NCBI GenBank assembly: GCA_022828595.1
Contig: JAKGHH010000003.1
Coordinates: forward strand, 59,137,759 to 59,201,758
Direction of reading: 5' to 3'
Length of the DNA stretch: 64,000 nucleotides
From: Nelumbo lutea
Lineage: Eukaryota > Streptophyta > Magnoliopsida > Proteales > Nelumbonaceae
Below, piece after piece: positions 55,000 to 64,000 of this stretch. Numbering within the stretch: the first letter of the stretch is position 1; every line of letters begins with the position of its first letter. A program made the translations under genes and the position numbers. Under the pieces are notes generated by a model that was given only the letters and a program-made list of their open reading frames with translations, was not told the DNA's origin and ran no database searches.

Positions 55000-55690
55000 A
55001 GGGGTATAAAAATATTTTCTTTTCTTTTGAAAAGTAAACAGAAATTTCATTAAATAAAAAGAAAATATAGAGGAAGGTGATAGAAATCAGCCAAAAGAAG
55101 ATAAGACTAACTTAGACACTTACACTAAAACAACCAACAAAAGACTTTAAAAAAAGAACAACAAAATTAACTCCTTCGGTACCATATCTTATACCAAAAT
55201 CAAAAAGGTCAATTACAACACAAAGATAAAAACTAGAAGAATGAGTAAACTAATCTTCCCCAACAAACACCTCCTCCTAGTTGCCATCTCCATCCCATCT
55301 CCCTTCTCCAAACGCCCCTTTCCTTGATCTTTCGTCCTTCTTCTCTGTCTCAAACTCCTCAGAGTCTTTTTTGGCGAATTCCTCACCTCCCCAGAAGAAC
55401 AAAATCAAGCATTTACTAATTTCTACGTCCTTTATAGCCTGCCTCTATAAGAACATTTCTGGTTTTCTCCACCTTTCCGATACTATTATCAGTGTCTCTT
55501 ACAATAGAATTGGAAACCTTCTCAAAAACATCCTCATAATGACCAGTCCCTAATTGCTTACCTGGCTTTGAGGCACCCTAAGAATTCTCGTTATCAAGAA
55601 CATTATCTGTTGGTTTAATAATCTTATTTTTCCTTCTTTTATACACCATTTTATAGTTCTTTGTAGACCTGGGCCTGACCACTCCAAGCT
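55000..55690 (-). other. Probable LINE 3' region, minus strand
   Basis: Minus strand ends TTTTCAAAAGAAAAGAAAATA, A-rich like a retroelement tail, after non-coding 3' sequence. Further up (55260-55690) lies serine/lysine-rich, stop-containing sequence. It may be one piece with 61625-62290, split by the hAT-like relative and Copia E. I cannot name its protein. Confidence 0.4.
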
Positions 55691-56284
55691 TGTGTTTTAA
55701 AAGCACAAGGCACTAAAAATGCGCAGGAGCCAATTTGCGCCTGAGGCACAAGGCGCAAAATACAAAAAAAAGGTAAACAAAAAAAGTCAGAAAATTCAAA
55801 AAGGAAAGCCAAAAAATTGAAAAAAAATGCAAAAAAATCATAAATTATTAAACATAATATTAAGATAAAATATAAAACATATAAAACATGTTCCTCAATT
55901 GAAAATAAAATTAAACATATAAAACATTTTCAAGCATGTTAAACTCACAATCTTTTTTCTTTTCCTCAATTGCATTACTTCAAGTAGCTAATGTGATGTA
56001 TAACATATTACATTCCTGATTCTATGAGCCACCTTTGTGCCACACCCCTTGAGGCACACCCAAAGAAGTCCCATGTTAGGGTCTTAAATTTTTAATTTTC
56101 ACACAGAAAATAATGATTTTATAATTTTAATTGTGTTTTAAGAAGATATTTTATTAAGATTAATGAATGAACAACATTAGCAAATGGGTTTTCTCGAAGC
56201 TTCGGGCAAGGCGTGCCTGAACATTAGCCTAAAATGCGCCTCACCTGCGTGCTTAGGCATGCCTCAGGCTCCTTGATACTTTTT
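55690..56284. mobile_element. Relative of the GC-rich-ended hAT-like element
   Basis: The left end TTGTGTTTTAAAAGCACAAGG, CAATTTGCGCCTGAGGCACAAGGCGC and the right part with GCGCCTCACCTGCGTGCTTAGGC correspond, in opposite orientation, to 23617-24299, including the middle TTAAACATAATATTAA segment and the CATGTTAGGGTC block. The outermost bases have decayed and I could not confirm the 8-bp duplication. Confidence 0.65.
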
Positions 56285-56318
56285 GGATGTCATAGATTCA
56301 ATCACATTTAAATCTTCC

Positions 56319-56532
56319 TGTTGAGCAAGAGCAAGAGAAGAGAAGAGAAGAGAAGAGAGGAGAGAAGAGAGGGAGAGGAGAGCTGAGAGGACTGAAAGCC
56401 CCTTCTGAACTTAGGGGGCGAAATAATGATATATTATTATTTTTACTAGTACAGTCGAACAATATAGATAGAGGAGAAATTACAACAGTGCCCTTATGGT
56501 ACTAAACCTGAATACATAAACAACTGACAACA
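56319..56532 (-). repeat. 3' LTR of Copia E
   Basis: Plus-strand text from TGTTGAGCAAGAGC to AACTGACAACA, 214 bp, purine-rich AGAGA tract near the left end. It matches 61409-61624 with a handful of changes and small gaps in the AGAG run. Confidence 0.95.
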
Positions 56533-56539
56533 CTCCCCC

Positions 56540-57046
56540 TCAAGTTGCAGCATAGATATCAATCATGCCCAACTTGTCACAAAGATCATGATGTCTGGAA
56601 TGGTTTAAACTCTTTGTAAAGATGTCTGCAAACTGGTTCTCAGAAGTGGCATAGGGGGTACACACTTCGCCTGTGATAACTTTCTCTCTGATAAAATGCT
56701 TGTCAACTTCGATGTGCTTTGTTCTATCATGTAGCACCGGATTGGCAGCAATGCTTATAGCTGATTTGTTATCACAAAATAGAGTTATAGATTTGGTCAT
56801 TGGGAAGCCCAACTCCCCCAACAAATTCTTTATCCACATGCCTTCAGCAACCCCGTGGGCCATAGCACGATATTCAGCTTCAGCACTGGATCTAGCTACC
56901 ACATTTTGCTTTTTACTCCATGTAACAAGGTTCCCTCCTATAAAGGTGCAGTAGCCACTGGTAGACTTTCTGTCACTTTGGGATCCAGCCCAATCTGCAT
57001 CTGTATAAACTTCAACTTTCAAATGTCTGTGCTTTTGAAACAACAA
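56540..57046 (-). pseudogene. RNase H of Copia E
   Basis: 168 codons: [80 protein letters not shown] and ADIFTKSLNHSRHHDLCDKL. All RNase H acidic positions (DAD, AEAEY, CDN) are visible. The stop after DIYAAT, next to the polypurine tract, is the natural end of the polyprotein. It is separated from RT only by one TGA (expected Arg in ILRYLKKYPGTG), hence typed as pseudogene. Confidence 0.92.
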
Positions 57047-57073
57047 ACCAGTACCCGGATACTTCTTTAGATA

Positions 57074-58309
57074 TCAGAGGATTCTCTCTATTGCTTCAAG
57101 ATGAGAAGACCTAGGAGCATGCATGAATTGACTGAGGACACCAACAACATATGCAATGTCTAGGCGAGTCATAGAAAGGTATAACAATCTCCCTACAAGC
57201 CTCTGAAACTGTTTCACATCCTTGAGCGATTCACCACAGTTGTCACGTAATTTATGGTTGGGGTCAATGGGAGAGCCAACTGGCTTCACCCCCATCTTTC
57301 CAGTGTCCTGAAGTAAATCTAGGACATATTTCCTTTGAGAAATGAAGATACCCTTTTTTGATCGGGCAACTTCAATTCCAAGGAAGTATCTGGCAGGTCC
57401 TAGATCCTTCACTTCAAACTGAGTGGCAAGAAAAAGTTTCAATTTCTGAATTTCATCCTCCCAATCACCAGTAACAATTATGTCATCCACATATACAATT
57501 AGAGCAGCAATTTTACCTTCTCCTTTTTTCACGAATAGTGTATGATCTGATTGACATTGCCTGTATCCTTTCTGCTGAACTGCCACATGGAATCTATTGA
57601 ACCAAGCTCTTGGTGATTGTTTCAGCCCGTGTAAGGACTTCTTCAATTTGCACACTTTCTGTTCATTGCCTTGGGCTAGAAACCCAGGAGGTTGAATCAT
57701 GTACACTTCCTCTTCAAGGTCACCATTCAAGAATGCATTCTTGATGTCCAGCTGGTGTAAAACCCAATCCAGATTGGCCTCAAGAGAGAAAAGGACTCTA
57801 ATGGAATTCATCTTGGCAACGGGGGCAAAAGTTTCTGCATAATCAACTCCATACACTTGAGTAAATCCCTTTTCCACTAAGCGAGCTTTATACCTTTCCA
57901 CTATTCCATCAGCCTTATGCTTGACTGTGAATACCCATTTACATCCAACTAGAACCTTTCCCTTTGGAAGACCAACAAGTTCCCATGTGCCATTTTTGTG
58001 AAGGGCATTAATTTCTTCCTTCATGGCATTTGTCCATTCAGGAACTGAAAGAGCTTCTGCCACATTCTTAGGGATAGGGACACTGTCAATAGAGGTAAGG
58101 AAGGCATAGAATGAGGATGAAATGTTCTCATAGGAGAGAAGGTTGGAAATGGGATGTTTAGTCGTGCACAATCTAACACCCTTCCTGTGAGCAATAGGAC
58201 GGTCAAGATCATTAGCAGTAGAGGAATCATTTTTAATAGATTCAAGGACATCATTGGGAGCCAAAACACCTAAGTGAGTATGATCCTCCCTCAAGGAGTC
58301 TGGTGGCAC
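57074..58309 (-). pseudogene. Reverse transcriptase of Copia E
   Basis: 411 codons: linker, then [89 protein letters not shown] (catalytic YVDD at about residue 283), EVKDLGPARYFLGIEVARSK and [29 protein letters not shown]. All RT blocks are intact. It is in frame with RNase H except for the TGA at its end. The M at 58309 is internal to the polyprotein, not a real start. Confidence 0.93.
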
Positions 58310-58332
58310 TAGAGGTACAGCTTCCGGATTCT

Positions 58333-60060
58333 CTACAGCTTTGAGATTTGGCTGGCCTTTGCGACGACGAGAAAAAACACGAAAAGGTGGAGGGTCAGGG
58401 AGGGAGGGAAGCTGAACCAGTTTCTCCTCATGTCTACACTCCCCCTGAGGAGAAACAGGATAGAAAGGCTCATCTTCAAAGAAAGAACATCCATGGAGAC
58501 ATAGAATTTACGAGAAATAGGATCAAAAACATGGTATCCCTTTTGAGTGAAGGAGTAACCAAGAAATATGCAAGGTATAGCACGAGAATCCAATTTTCCA
58601 CGGGTGAGAAATAGATTTTGGACAAAACACTGGCAACCAAAGACACGAGGAGGAATAGAAAGAAGGGGAGCCTTAGGAAAGAGAAGTTGATGTGGGGCTT
58701 TGTACTCTAACCGACGAGAGCTACGGTGAAGGGAACCATGCGAAGCAAAAAATTCCGTGAGGTCACTATGAAAAAATTCTTTTGCATTATCTGATTGGAA
58801 AATTTGGATTTCAGTTTGAAATTGAGTGAAGACCATTTGTTGGAAATCTTGAATGATTTTTGGTACTTCTTCCCTAGTTTGCATCGGGTATACCCAAGTA
58901 AATCTAGAATAATCATCAATGAGGGTAATGAAATACTTGTAGCCACTCTCAGATGGTAAAGTAACTGGGTCCCACACATTAGAATGAACAATGTGAATTG
59001 GAGATTCAGATTTACTATTTCTTTGAAGAAAATGAGTTCTACAATGCTTACTCAACTGACACGTTTGACAAGAAAAATCAAAAACAGACATTGACTCAAA
59101 CAGTTCTGGGAATACAACTTTCAAAGACTCAAAAGACAAATGACCAAGACGACAATGCCATAAATTGACTTTTTTCTTACAGGACTGACTCGTAGACTCT
59201 ATAACATGAAGACCAGCCGTATTCTCTAGCATGTAAAGTCCATCAGTCATACGACCCCTACCAATCGTCCTCCCCGAGGCCAGATCCTGAATCACACAAT
59301 GAGAAGGGAAAAAAGTCACTGAGCAATTCAAGGAATTAGTAACACTACTAACAGAGAACAAATTAATGGGAAAATTTGGAACATGAAGAACATCAGAAAG
59401 GGTAAGGCCAAGAGGAAGAGAGAGAGTTCCTTGACCAGCTGTGGAAGAGTATGATCCATCGGCTAGTCTCACCTTGTCTCTTCCAGAAAGACGGTGATAG
59501 GTTTGAAAGTAAGAGGACGTATCGGTCATATGTTTTGATGCTCCAGAATCAATGATCCATGGAGAGTCAGGGGTGTGAGAAGCAACATGGAAAGCAGTGG
59601 CAGGGTTACCTGACGTAGATGCAAATGAGGTTGAGGGAGGAGTATCCATCTGACGAATTGCTCTACCATAGAGCTCTAAATGGTCACGGAAGGAATTCAT
59701 AATGTCCTCCCTCGGGTCAGGTCTAGTGAGATGTGTCTGAGTCACAATAGAAATGGGGGGCTGATGCTCCCGAGTAGCCATGTTGGCCATGTGATGTTTC
59801 TTTGTACTTTGCTGTCCGTACTTCTTATTCACCTCTGAACCTTGCTTCTTAGTCAGATTTTGAGCCCATTTTGGTTTCCCATGAAGATCCCAACAGGTAT
59901 CTTTGGTGTGTTGGGGTTTCTGGCAATGAGTGCACCACAATTTTTCCTTATCTTCTGTTTTTTTCTGGAGATCTCCTTTTCGGGAAGAAGATCCCACACC
60001 AGTAGATACACCCCCTTTTGCAACTAACACAACAGCATCCCCACCAGGGCTGTTCATCAA
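58333..60060 (-). pseudogene. Gag end, protease and integrase of Copia E
   Basis: 575 codons. Knuckle CTHCQKPQHTKDTC near residue 40. Protease SPWIIDSGASKHMTDTS near 168, DSGA intact. LHVPNFPINLFSVSSVTNSL. Zinc finger [30 protein letters not shown]. Integrase core with HSNVWDP (first Asp of DDE is Asn) and FQSDNAKEFF. Then SLHRSS joins directly to [12 protein letters not shown]: about 50 residues with [12 protein letters not shown], including the catalytic Glu, are missing in frame. The last 50 residues are out of frame because of a shift near 58487. Confidence 0.93.
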
Positions 60061-60079
60061 ATTTCTCCTGCTTTTTTCA

Positions 60080-60638
60080 GATTATACAAGAGCATAGACT
60101 TCCTGAATAGAAGGGAGATCCTTTGAGCTGAGAATCTGAACCCTGATAGATTCATACATAGGATTCAGACCATGTAAGAATGCAAACACCCTTTGCTGGG
60201 AGAAGCTGTTTGTACTTCTTAGCATCCTCATCACACTTCCAATCCACACTCTGTTGCCTGCAGTTGATAAATTTTGGCATAGTGTCGCAATTCTGAATAT
60301 GTAGACTTTGCTTGTTCCCAGATTTCATTCGCAGTTTCAGCCCACATGAAATTCTTCCTGATTTGAGGTTGCATGGAAACCAAGAGCCAGGACATAACAA
60401 TACTGTTCTCCTGATTCCATCTATCATATTCAGCACTCCCGGAGGATGGTTCTTTTATCCTCCCATTAATATAGCATATCTTCCCCCTTGCAGTGATGTA
60501 TAACTTGATCCCTCTTGACCCCTCTAGGTAATTTAAACCATCAAGAGGGACAACAGCCATAGGAAAGGATAGGTCACCCCTACCCATTCCATTCAGCATT
60601 GAGGAAACTCCAGATGTGGCTGAATCTTCACTACTCAT
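60080..60638 (-). pseudogene. Gag N-terminal part of Copia E
   Basis: The ATG at 60638 opens MSSEDSATSGVSSMLNGMGR, with [49 protein letters not shown]. It shifts frame near 60231 and has TAA near 60085 (YALV, stop, SEKSRRN) before joining the 60060 frame. Typical Copia capsid layout. Confidence 0.9.
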
Positions 60639-61396
60639 GATTTCGGGTTAAAGAAAAAACAGCAACCAAAGGGGTACTTCCGTACAAGGCTATTATAGAA
60701 ACAGGTCCTTCTGACCTACGGTTTCACTGGGAGCAAAGACTGAACACTGCTATTGCAGTACTGGAACAGGTCTGTATAACCTACGGTCTTGTAGGAATCC
60801 AAAAAAACAACACTGCAGTTGCAGTACATAACCTGGTCTGTATGACCTACAATTGTACAGAGGTCATATGACCCCCCAACAGAATGGAAAATACAAGGTG
60901 AAGTTCACCACACCCCTAATCGGCAGGCCTGGTAGCCGAACAGTCAATGACTGAGATCAATACAACATCTGCTTTAGGGCATCAACAGTCCATCAAAGGG
61001 GTAAAGAAATACAAAAAAAAATTGTCGAATACAGCTGCTTTGTTAAAGAAATACAGTCCATCAATAGTCCATCAATCGGCTTTCAGTCAATCGATAAACA
61101 GTCAATCCGTAGGGCAGCCGAACAGTAAATGAACAGTACCTCTTTTAACTTCAGATGATAGCCTCTCTGTAGACCAGAACTCCCTCTACGAACCTCAGAT
61201 GATAGCCTCTCTACAGTCGAACAGACAATGAATACAACTTCTGGGCTGGAAGATGAAAAGTCTCTATAACTTCTGGGTTGAACTGAATACAACTGATTAG
61301 CAGTTTGATGGATACAGCTCTGGGAGATAGAGAGACTATCTGCTCGACATTGAACAACAGGTTTGCTTGACACCACCCTTTAGGCCTGGACGACTT

Positions 61397-61408
61397 GCTC
61401 TGATACCA
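61397..61408 (-). promoter_or_regulatory. Primer-binding site of Copia E
   Basis: GCTCTGATACCA on the plus strand, abutting the 5' LTR at 61409. The 60640-61396 leader has repeated CAGTCxATC and GGTCTGTATGACCTACxxT motifs, no coding. Confidence 0.93.
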
Positions 61409-61624
61409 TGTTGAGCAAGAGCAAGAGAAGAGAAGAGAAGAGAGGAGAGAAGAGAGGGAGAGAGGAGAGGAGAACCGAGAGGACTGAAAGCCCCTTCTGA
61501 ACTTAGGGGGCGAAAGAATGATATATTATTATTTGTACTAGTACAGTCGAACAATATAGGCAGAGGAGAAATTACAACAGTACCCTTATGGTACTAAACC
61601 TGAATACATAAACAACTGACAACA
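61409..61624 (-). repeat. 5' LTR of Copia E
   Basis: 216 bp, TGTTGAGCAAGAGC to AACTGACAACA, with the target duplication CTTCC right after it. Confidence 0.95.
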
Positions 61625-62290
61625 CTTCCCAATCACCACCTCCACGAAAGGACAATTTTCAGCAGCATCGTCTTTAATCTGGAATGGGGAACTGATCAGC
61701 AACAACAAACCTACTCGAGTTATTCTCCCTCTCCATCAGGCCATTCTCTGCTTCTTTGTGCATCTCCCTATCTGCATTAGGCGTGGCTTTATTTTCAATA
61801 AGAAAAGGTGCCTTAGATGTTGAAAGAGAGGTCTGCTTTGGAGTTGCATTTCCGAGTTCTTCTAGCATTGTTTCTACTTTTTTGACCGCAATGATGAAAA
61901 TCATCCACACTGTTACTAGAATTTCTAATCGCTTCACCAGATCTCCCCTCTGGAGTTGCAACTTCTAAGTCCACTGATTTTCCCCTATTTTGATCGCATC
62001 CACCAGAATCAATTGCACTGTTACCAGTTCTTTGGGTCACGTCAAATGTGGATATCTTGATTGCATTCTATCAATAACCTTGTGCTTCTTCCCTTTATAG
62101 TAAATGACATCTTTTTCCTTTCGAATCTTGTTCTAAACGAATCTGCTCAGTCATCTTCCTTTAACTGAGTCTTTAAAAGGAGTTACGCTCTTTCTATTAA
62201 CCTCTACCTTGAACGGGACAAAAGACCTTCTCGCAAGAATTAGGGTTTAGAAGAGAGAAAGCAAGAGGAGACTTGAAGTTACTGCTGTTA
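61625..62290 (-). other. Unassigned stretch, possibly LINE ORF1
   Basis: Right flank of Copia E. Minus-strand frames (61674-61961 and 61813-62040) have hydrophilic sequence with no motif I know. The pieces FVPFKVEVNRKSVTPFKDSV near 62180-62230 look coding but stops follow. It may continue the sequence at 55260-55690 across E and the hAT-like element. Confidence 0.35.
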
Positions 62291-63243
62291 GCAGAACTTC
62301 TGGGTACAAAAGAAAACGGAGAGAGAAGAGAAGAAGAGGAGAAAGAAAAGGAGAAAAGAGAGCAGAGGAAGAGCAAGAGAGTTGATGGGCGAAAAATTAC
62401 TTACTGCCACCGAAGGCAGTATTATTTATATGTTCAACATAACATTAGGTAAAAGGATACCTACAATAGTACAAGTAAGCAAGCATAAAGGCAATAAATA
62501 AGAAATAAGAACTGAACTTATGGGACTACATAAAGAAGGAACATCATGTCTGGTCCATTGTATCACTACACTCCCCCTCAAGTTGGGAATAGATATTCAT
62601 CATTCCCAATTTGCACAAGTCATTCCAATTTGACTTTGGTGACTGCTTTGGTGAAGAGATCAGCAAACTACATATCAGAGGTGACATAGGGCAAACAAAC
62701 ATCTTGAGAAGCAACTTTTTCGCAAATGAAATGATGGTCAACCTCAATAGGTTTAGTTCTATCATGCTGGATGGGGTTATGAGCAATATTGATAGCAGCT
62801 TGGTTATCACAGTACAACCTCAACGGTTTCTCATACTCAATCTCTAGTTTCTTGAGAAGAGATTTCAGCCATAACACTTCAGCCACACCATGGGCCATGG
62901 ACCTGTATTCTGCCTCAGCACTTGAACGGGCAACAACATTTTGCTTCTTACTATGCCCTGACACAAGGTTACATCCAACAAAAGCACAATATCCTGAAGT
63001 CGATCTTCTATCATCAACACATCCGGCCCAATCAGCATCAGTATACACATCGATTTTCATATGACCATTATTTTTAAAGAGTATTCCCCGACCTGGACAT
63101 TTCTTCAAGTAAGCAAAGATTCTTTCCATAGCCAATAGATGAGTAGTTCTAGGAGAATGCATGTCATGGCTGACAACACTAACAACATAAGAGATGTCAG
63201 GGTGAGTGAGACATAGATAAAGGAGTCTTCCAACCAATGTTTT
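62291..63243 (-). mobile_element. Copia element J, 3' end, cut by Copia K
   Basis: A 3' LTR end at 62570 (plus-strand ...ATCACTACA) abuts polypurine complement CTCCCCCTCAAGTTGG. The outer LTR limit is approximate. RNase H and RT end lie at 62600-63237. At 63239-63243 the sequence is interrupted by the 5' LTR of Copia K. The upstream part of J should resume beyond the window. Confidence 0.85.
62600..63237 (-). pseudogene. RNase H of Copia J, nearly open
   Basis: A 189-codon frame: [100 protein letters not shown] and VCLPYVTSDM, then a stop (TAG in place of a codon before xFADLFTKAVTK, which continues in another frame). Active-site residues are intact. The gene is broken by that stop and by Copia K upstream. 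Confidence 0.9.
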
Positions 63244-63506
63244 TGTTAGATCTAGACGAATAAGGGTAGATTAGTCATTTTATTTCTGTTAAGTTATGTG
63301 CTTATGTGGCAATTTTAATAGAGACTTCCTGTCCCATACTTAAGTGGGGGCAGTTTAGTCTTTGTACAACTAATTAGATGCTAATCTAAATTATGGTCAA
63401 CTGATAGGGTTTAGCTATCAGATTCAACTGTTCTTCTTCTTGCTTCTTCTTCTTCTTTTTCCCTTCTCTCTACTGGTTCGAACTACCTAAGCACAGCTGT
63501 CAAACA
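63244..63506 (+). repeat. 5' LTR of Copia K
   Basis: 263 bp, TGTTAGATCTAGACG to CAGCTGTCAAACA, with the primer-binding site adjacent (63507). T-rich leader-like CTTCTTCTT run near 63430-63470. Confidence 0.9.
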
Positions 63507-64000
63507 TGGTATCAGAGCCATAAACGAAGGAGAAGAAGGCTGCGACTTCAAGTTCTTTCTCCCTCTTCTTTTTTTTCTTCATCTCTGGGCTGCGAATATG
63601 AGGTACACAATCTGAAAGCTGCTGCATCTGTTATTTATTTATTTTAGGACTGCCGCAATCCCTATTACAAGTATTAGGAAGGTGCGGCAACCCTAGGATA
63701 TCAACCTAATACTTCTGTTACCATGTGTGACAGCCCTAGTCGTGTGGTGGTGCTTGTGGTGTTTACCCTCTACTGAACCATTTCAAGAGGGAGCAACTGG
63801 ATGTCACTAGGTTCTTAGTGGGTTTAAAGTCAGAGTATGAACCAGTTAGGGCCCAAATATTGGGAGGCTCTACTCTTCCTACACTTGAGGAAGTTTTTGC
63901 ATGGGCTTTGCAGGATTTCTTTGGGATCTACAGAGAATTCTACACCGTCTGATAGATCAACATTTGTGATAGCCAAAGGAGGTGGACGTGGTACTAGAGG
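63244..64000 (+). mobile_element. Copia element K, 5' end, running off the window
   Basis: 5' LTR 63244-63506, TG...CA, followed directly by TGGTATCAGAGCC. A leader and then part of gag come next: 63790-63930 encodes GREQLDVTRFLVGLKSEYEP, VRAQILGGSTLPTLEEVFAW, after which STFVIAKGGGRGTRG follows in another frame. The N-terminal half of gag is missing (only about 270 bp lie between primer site and this motif). Inserted into J; the 5 bp on its left are GTTTT. Confidence 0.85.

Larger units (their letters stand above)
56319..61624 (-). mobile_element. Copia element E, best-preserved in the window
   Basis: LTRs 56319-56532 (3') and 61409-61624 (5') with canonical TG...CA and few differences. Target duplication CTTCC at 56314-56318 and 61625-61629. 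Primer-binding site 61397-61408. Polypurine complement CTCCCCCTCAAG at 56533-56544. Long open frames remain for protease-integrase, RT and RNase H. Defects: a frameshift and TAA in gag, loss of the integrase Glu segment, a frameshift near 58487 and a CGA-to-TGA nonsense near 57074. Confidence 0.96.

Noticed and set aside
1..64000. tRNA, rRNA, bacterial operon, or organelle inserts
   Set aside because: None seen apart from the decayed tRNA-like segment at 28951-29025. Introns, Copia and L1 elements indicate plant nuclear DNA.

Overview
The window is nuclear DNA of a flowering plant, probably a woody or otherwise retrotransposon-rich species. It holds one host gene, a class XI (plant unconventional) myosin on the + strand, whose introns have been enlarged by layers of transposable elements. 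Eleven consecutive exons are recognisable between 10897 and 41310. They cover the C-terminal half of the motor head, the converter, six IQ motifs and the start of the coiled coil. The 5' exons lie before the window and the tail exons beyond it (none seen up to 64000). Ten exons join in frame. The eleventh, at the head-to-coiled-coil junction, is 100 bp long and appears to carry a net 5-base loss, so the allele may be a pseudogene.

Layout. 1-4709: Copia element A (-), truncated by the window edge. 4797-10674: complete Copia element B (+), with a TCCCT target duplication. 10675-17322: myosin exons 1-9 of this window, with small insertions in their introns (Harbinger-like, hAT-like, LINE tails). 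17323-29266: a 12-kb insertion that makes up nearly a whole intron, Copia element C (-), flanked by AGTAG. It is itself filled with a second Copia fragment, a Ty3-type fragment, two LINEs, one Mutator-like and three hAT-like elements. 29290-29409: myosin exon 10. 29652-41121: old Copia element I (-), holding a LINE whose poly(A) tail was in turn hit by Copia element D (+, 33819-39114). 41211-41310: exon 11. From 42602 to the end: a pile of Copia elements F, H (-), G (+, inside H), E (-), J (-) and K (+), plus a 2.3-kb terminal-inverted-repeat element of unclear class and LINE or hAT debris.

No TE open reading frame looks fully functional. Element E is the best preserved, but its integrase lacks the segment with the catalytic glutamate. 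B is structurally complete with LTRs differing at about six sites, yet it carries stops and frameshifts. The Copia proteins (gag with CCHC knuckle, protease DSGA, integrase HHCC/DDE, reverse transcriptase YVDD, RNase H) would act together in a cytoplasmic virus-like particle. In this window they are mostly fossils. No rRNA gene, CRISPR array or bacterial feature is present. All family calls come from reading motifs by eye; none was checked by database search.
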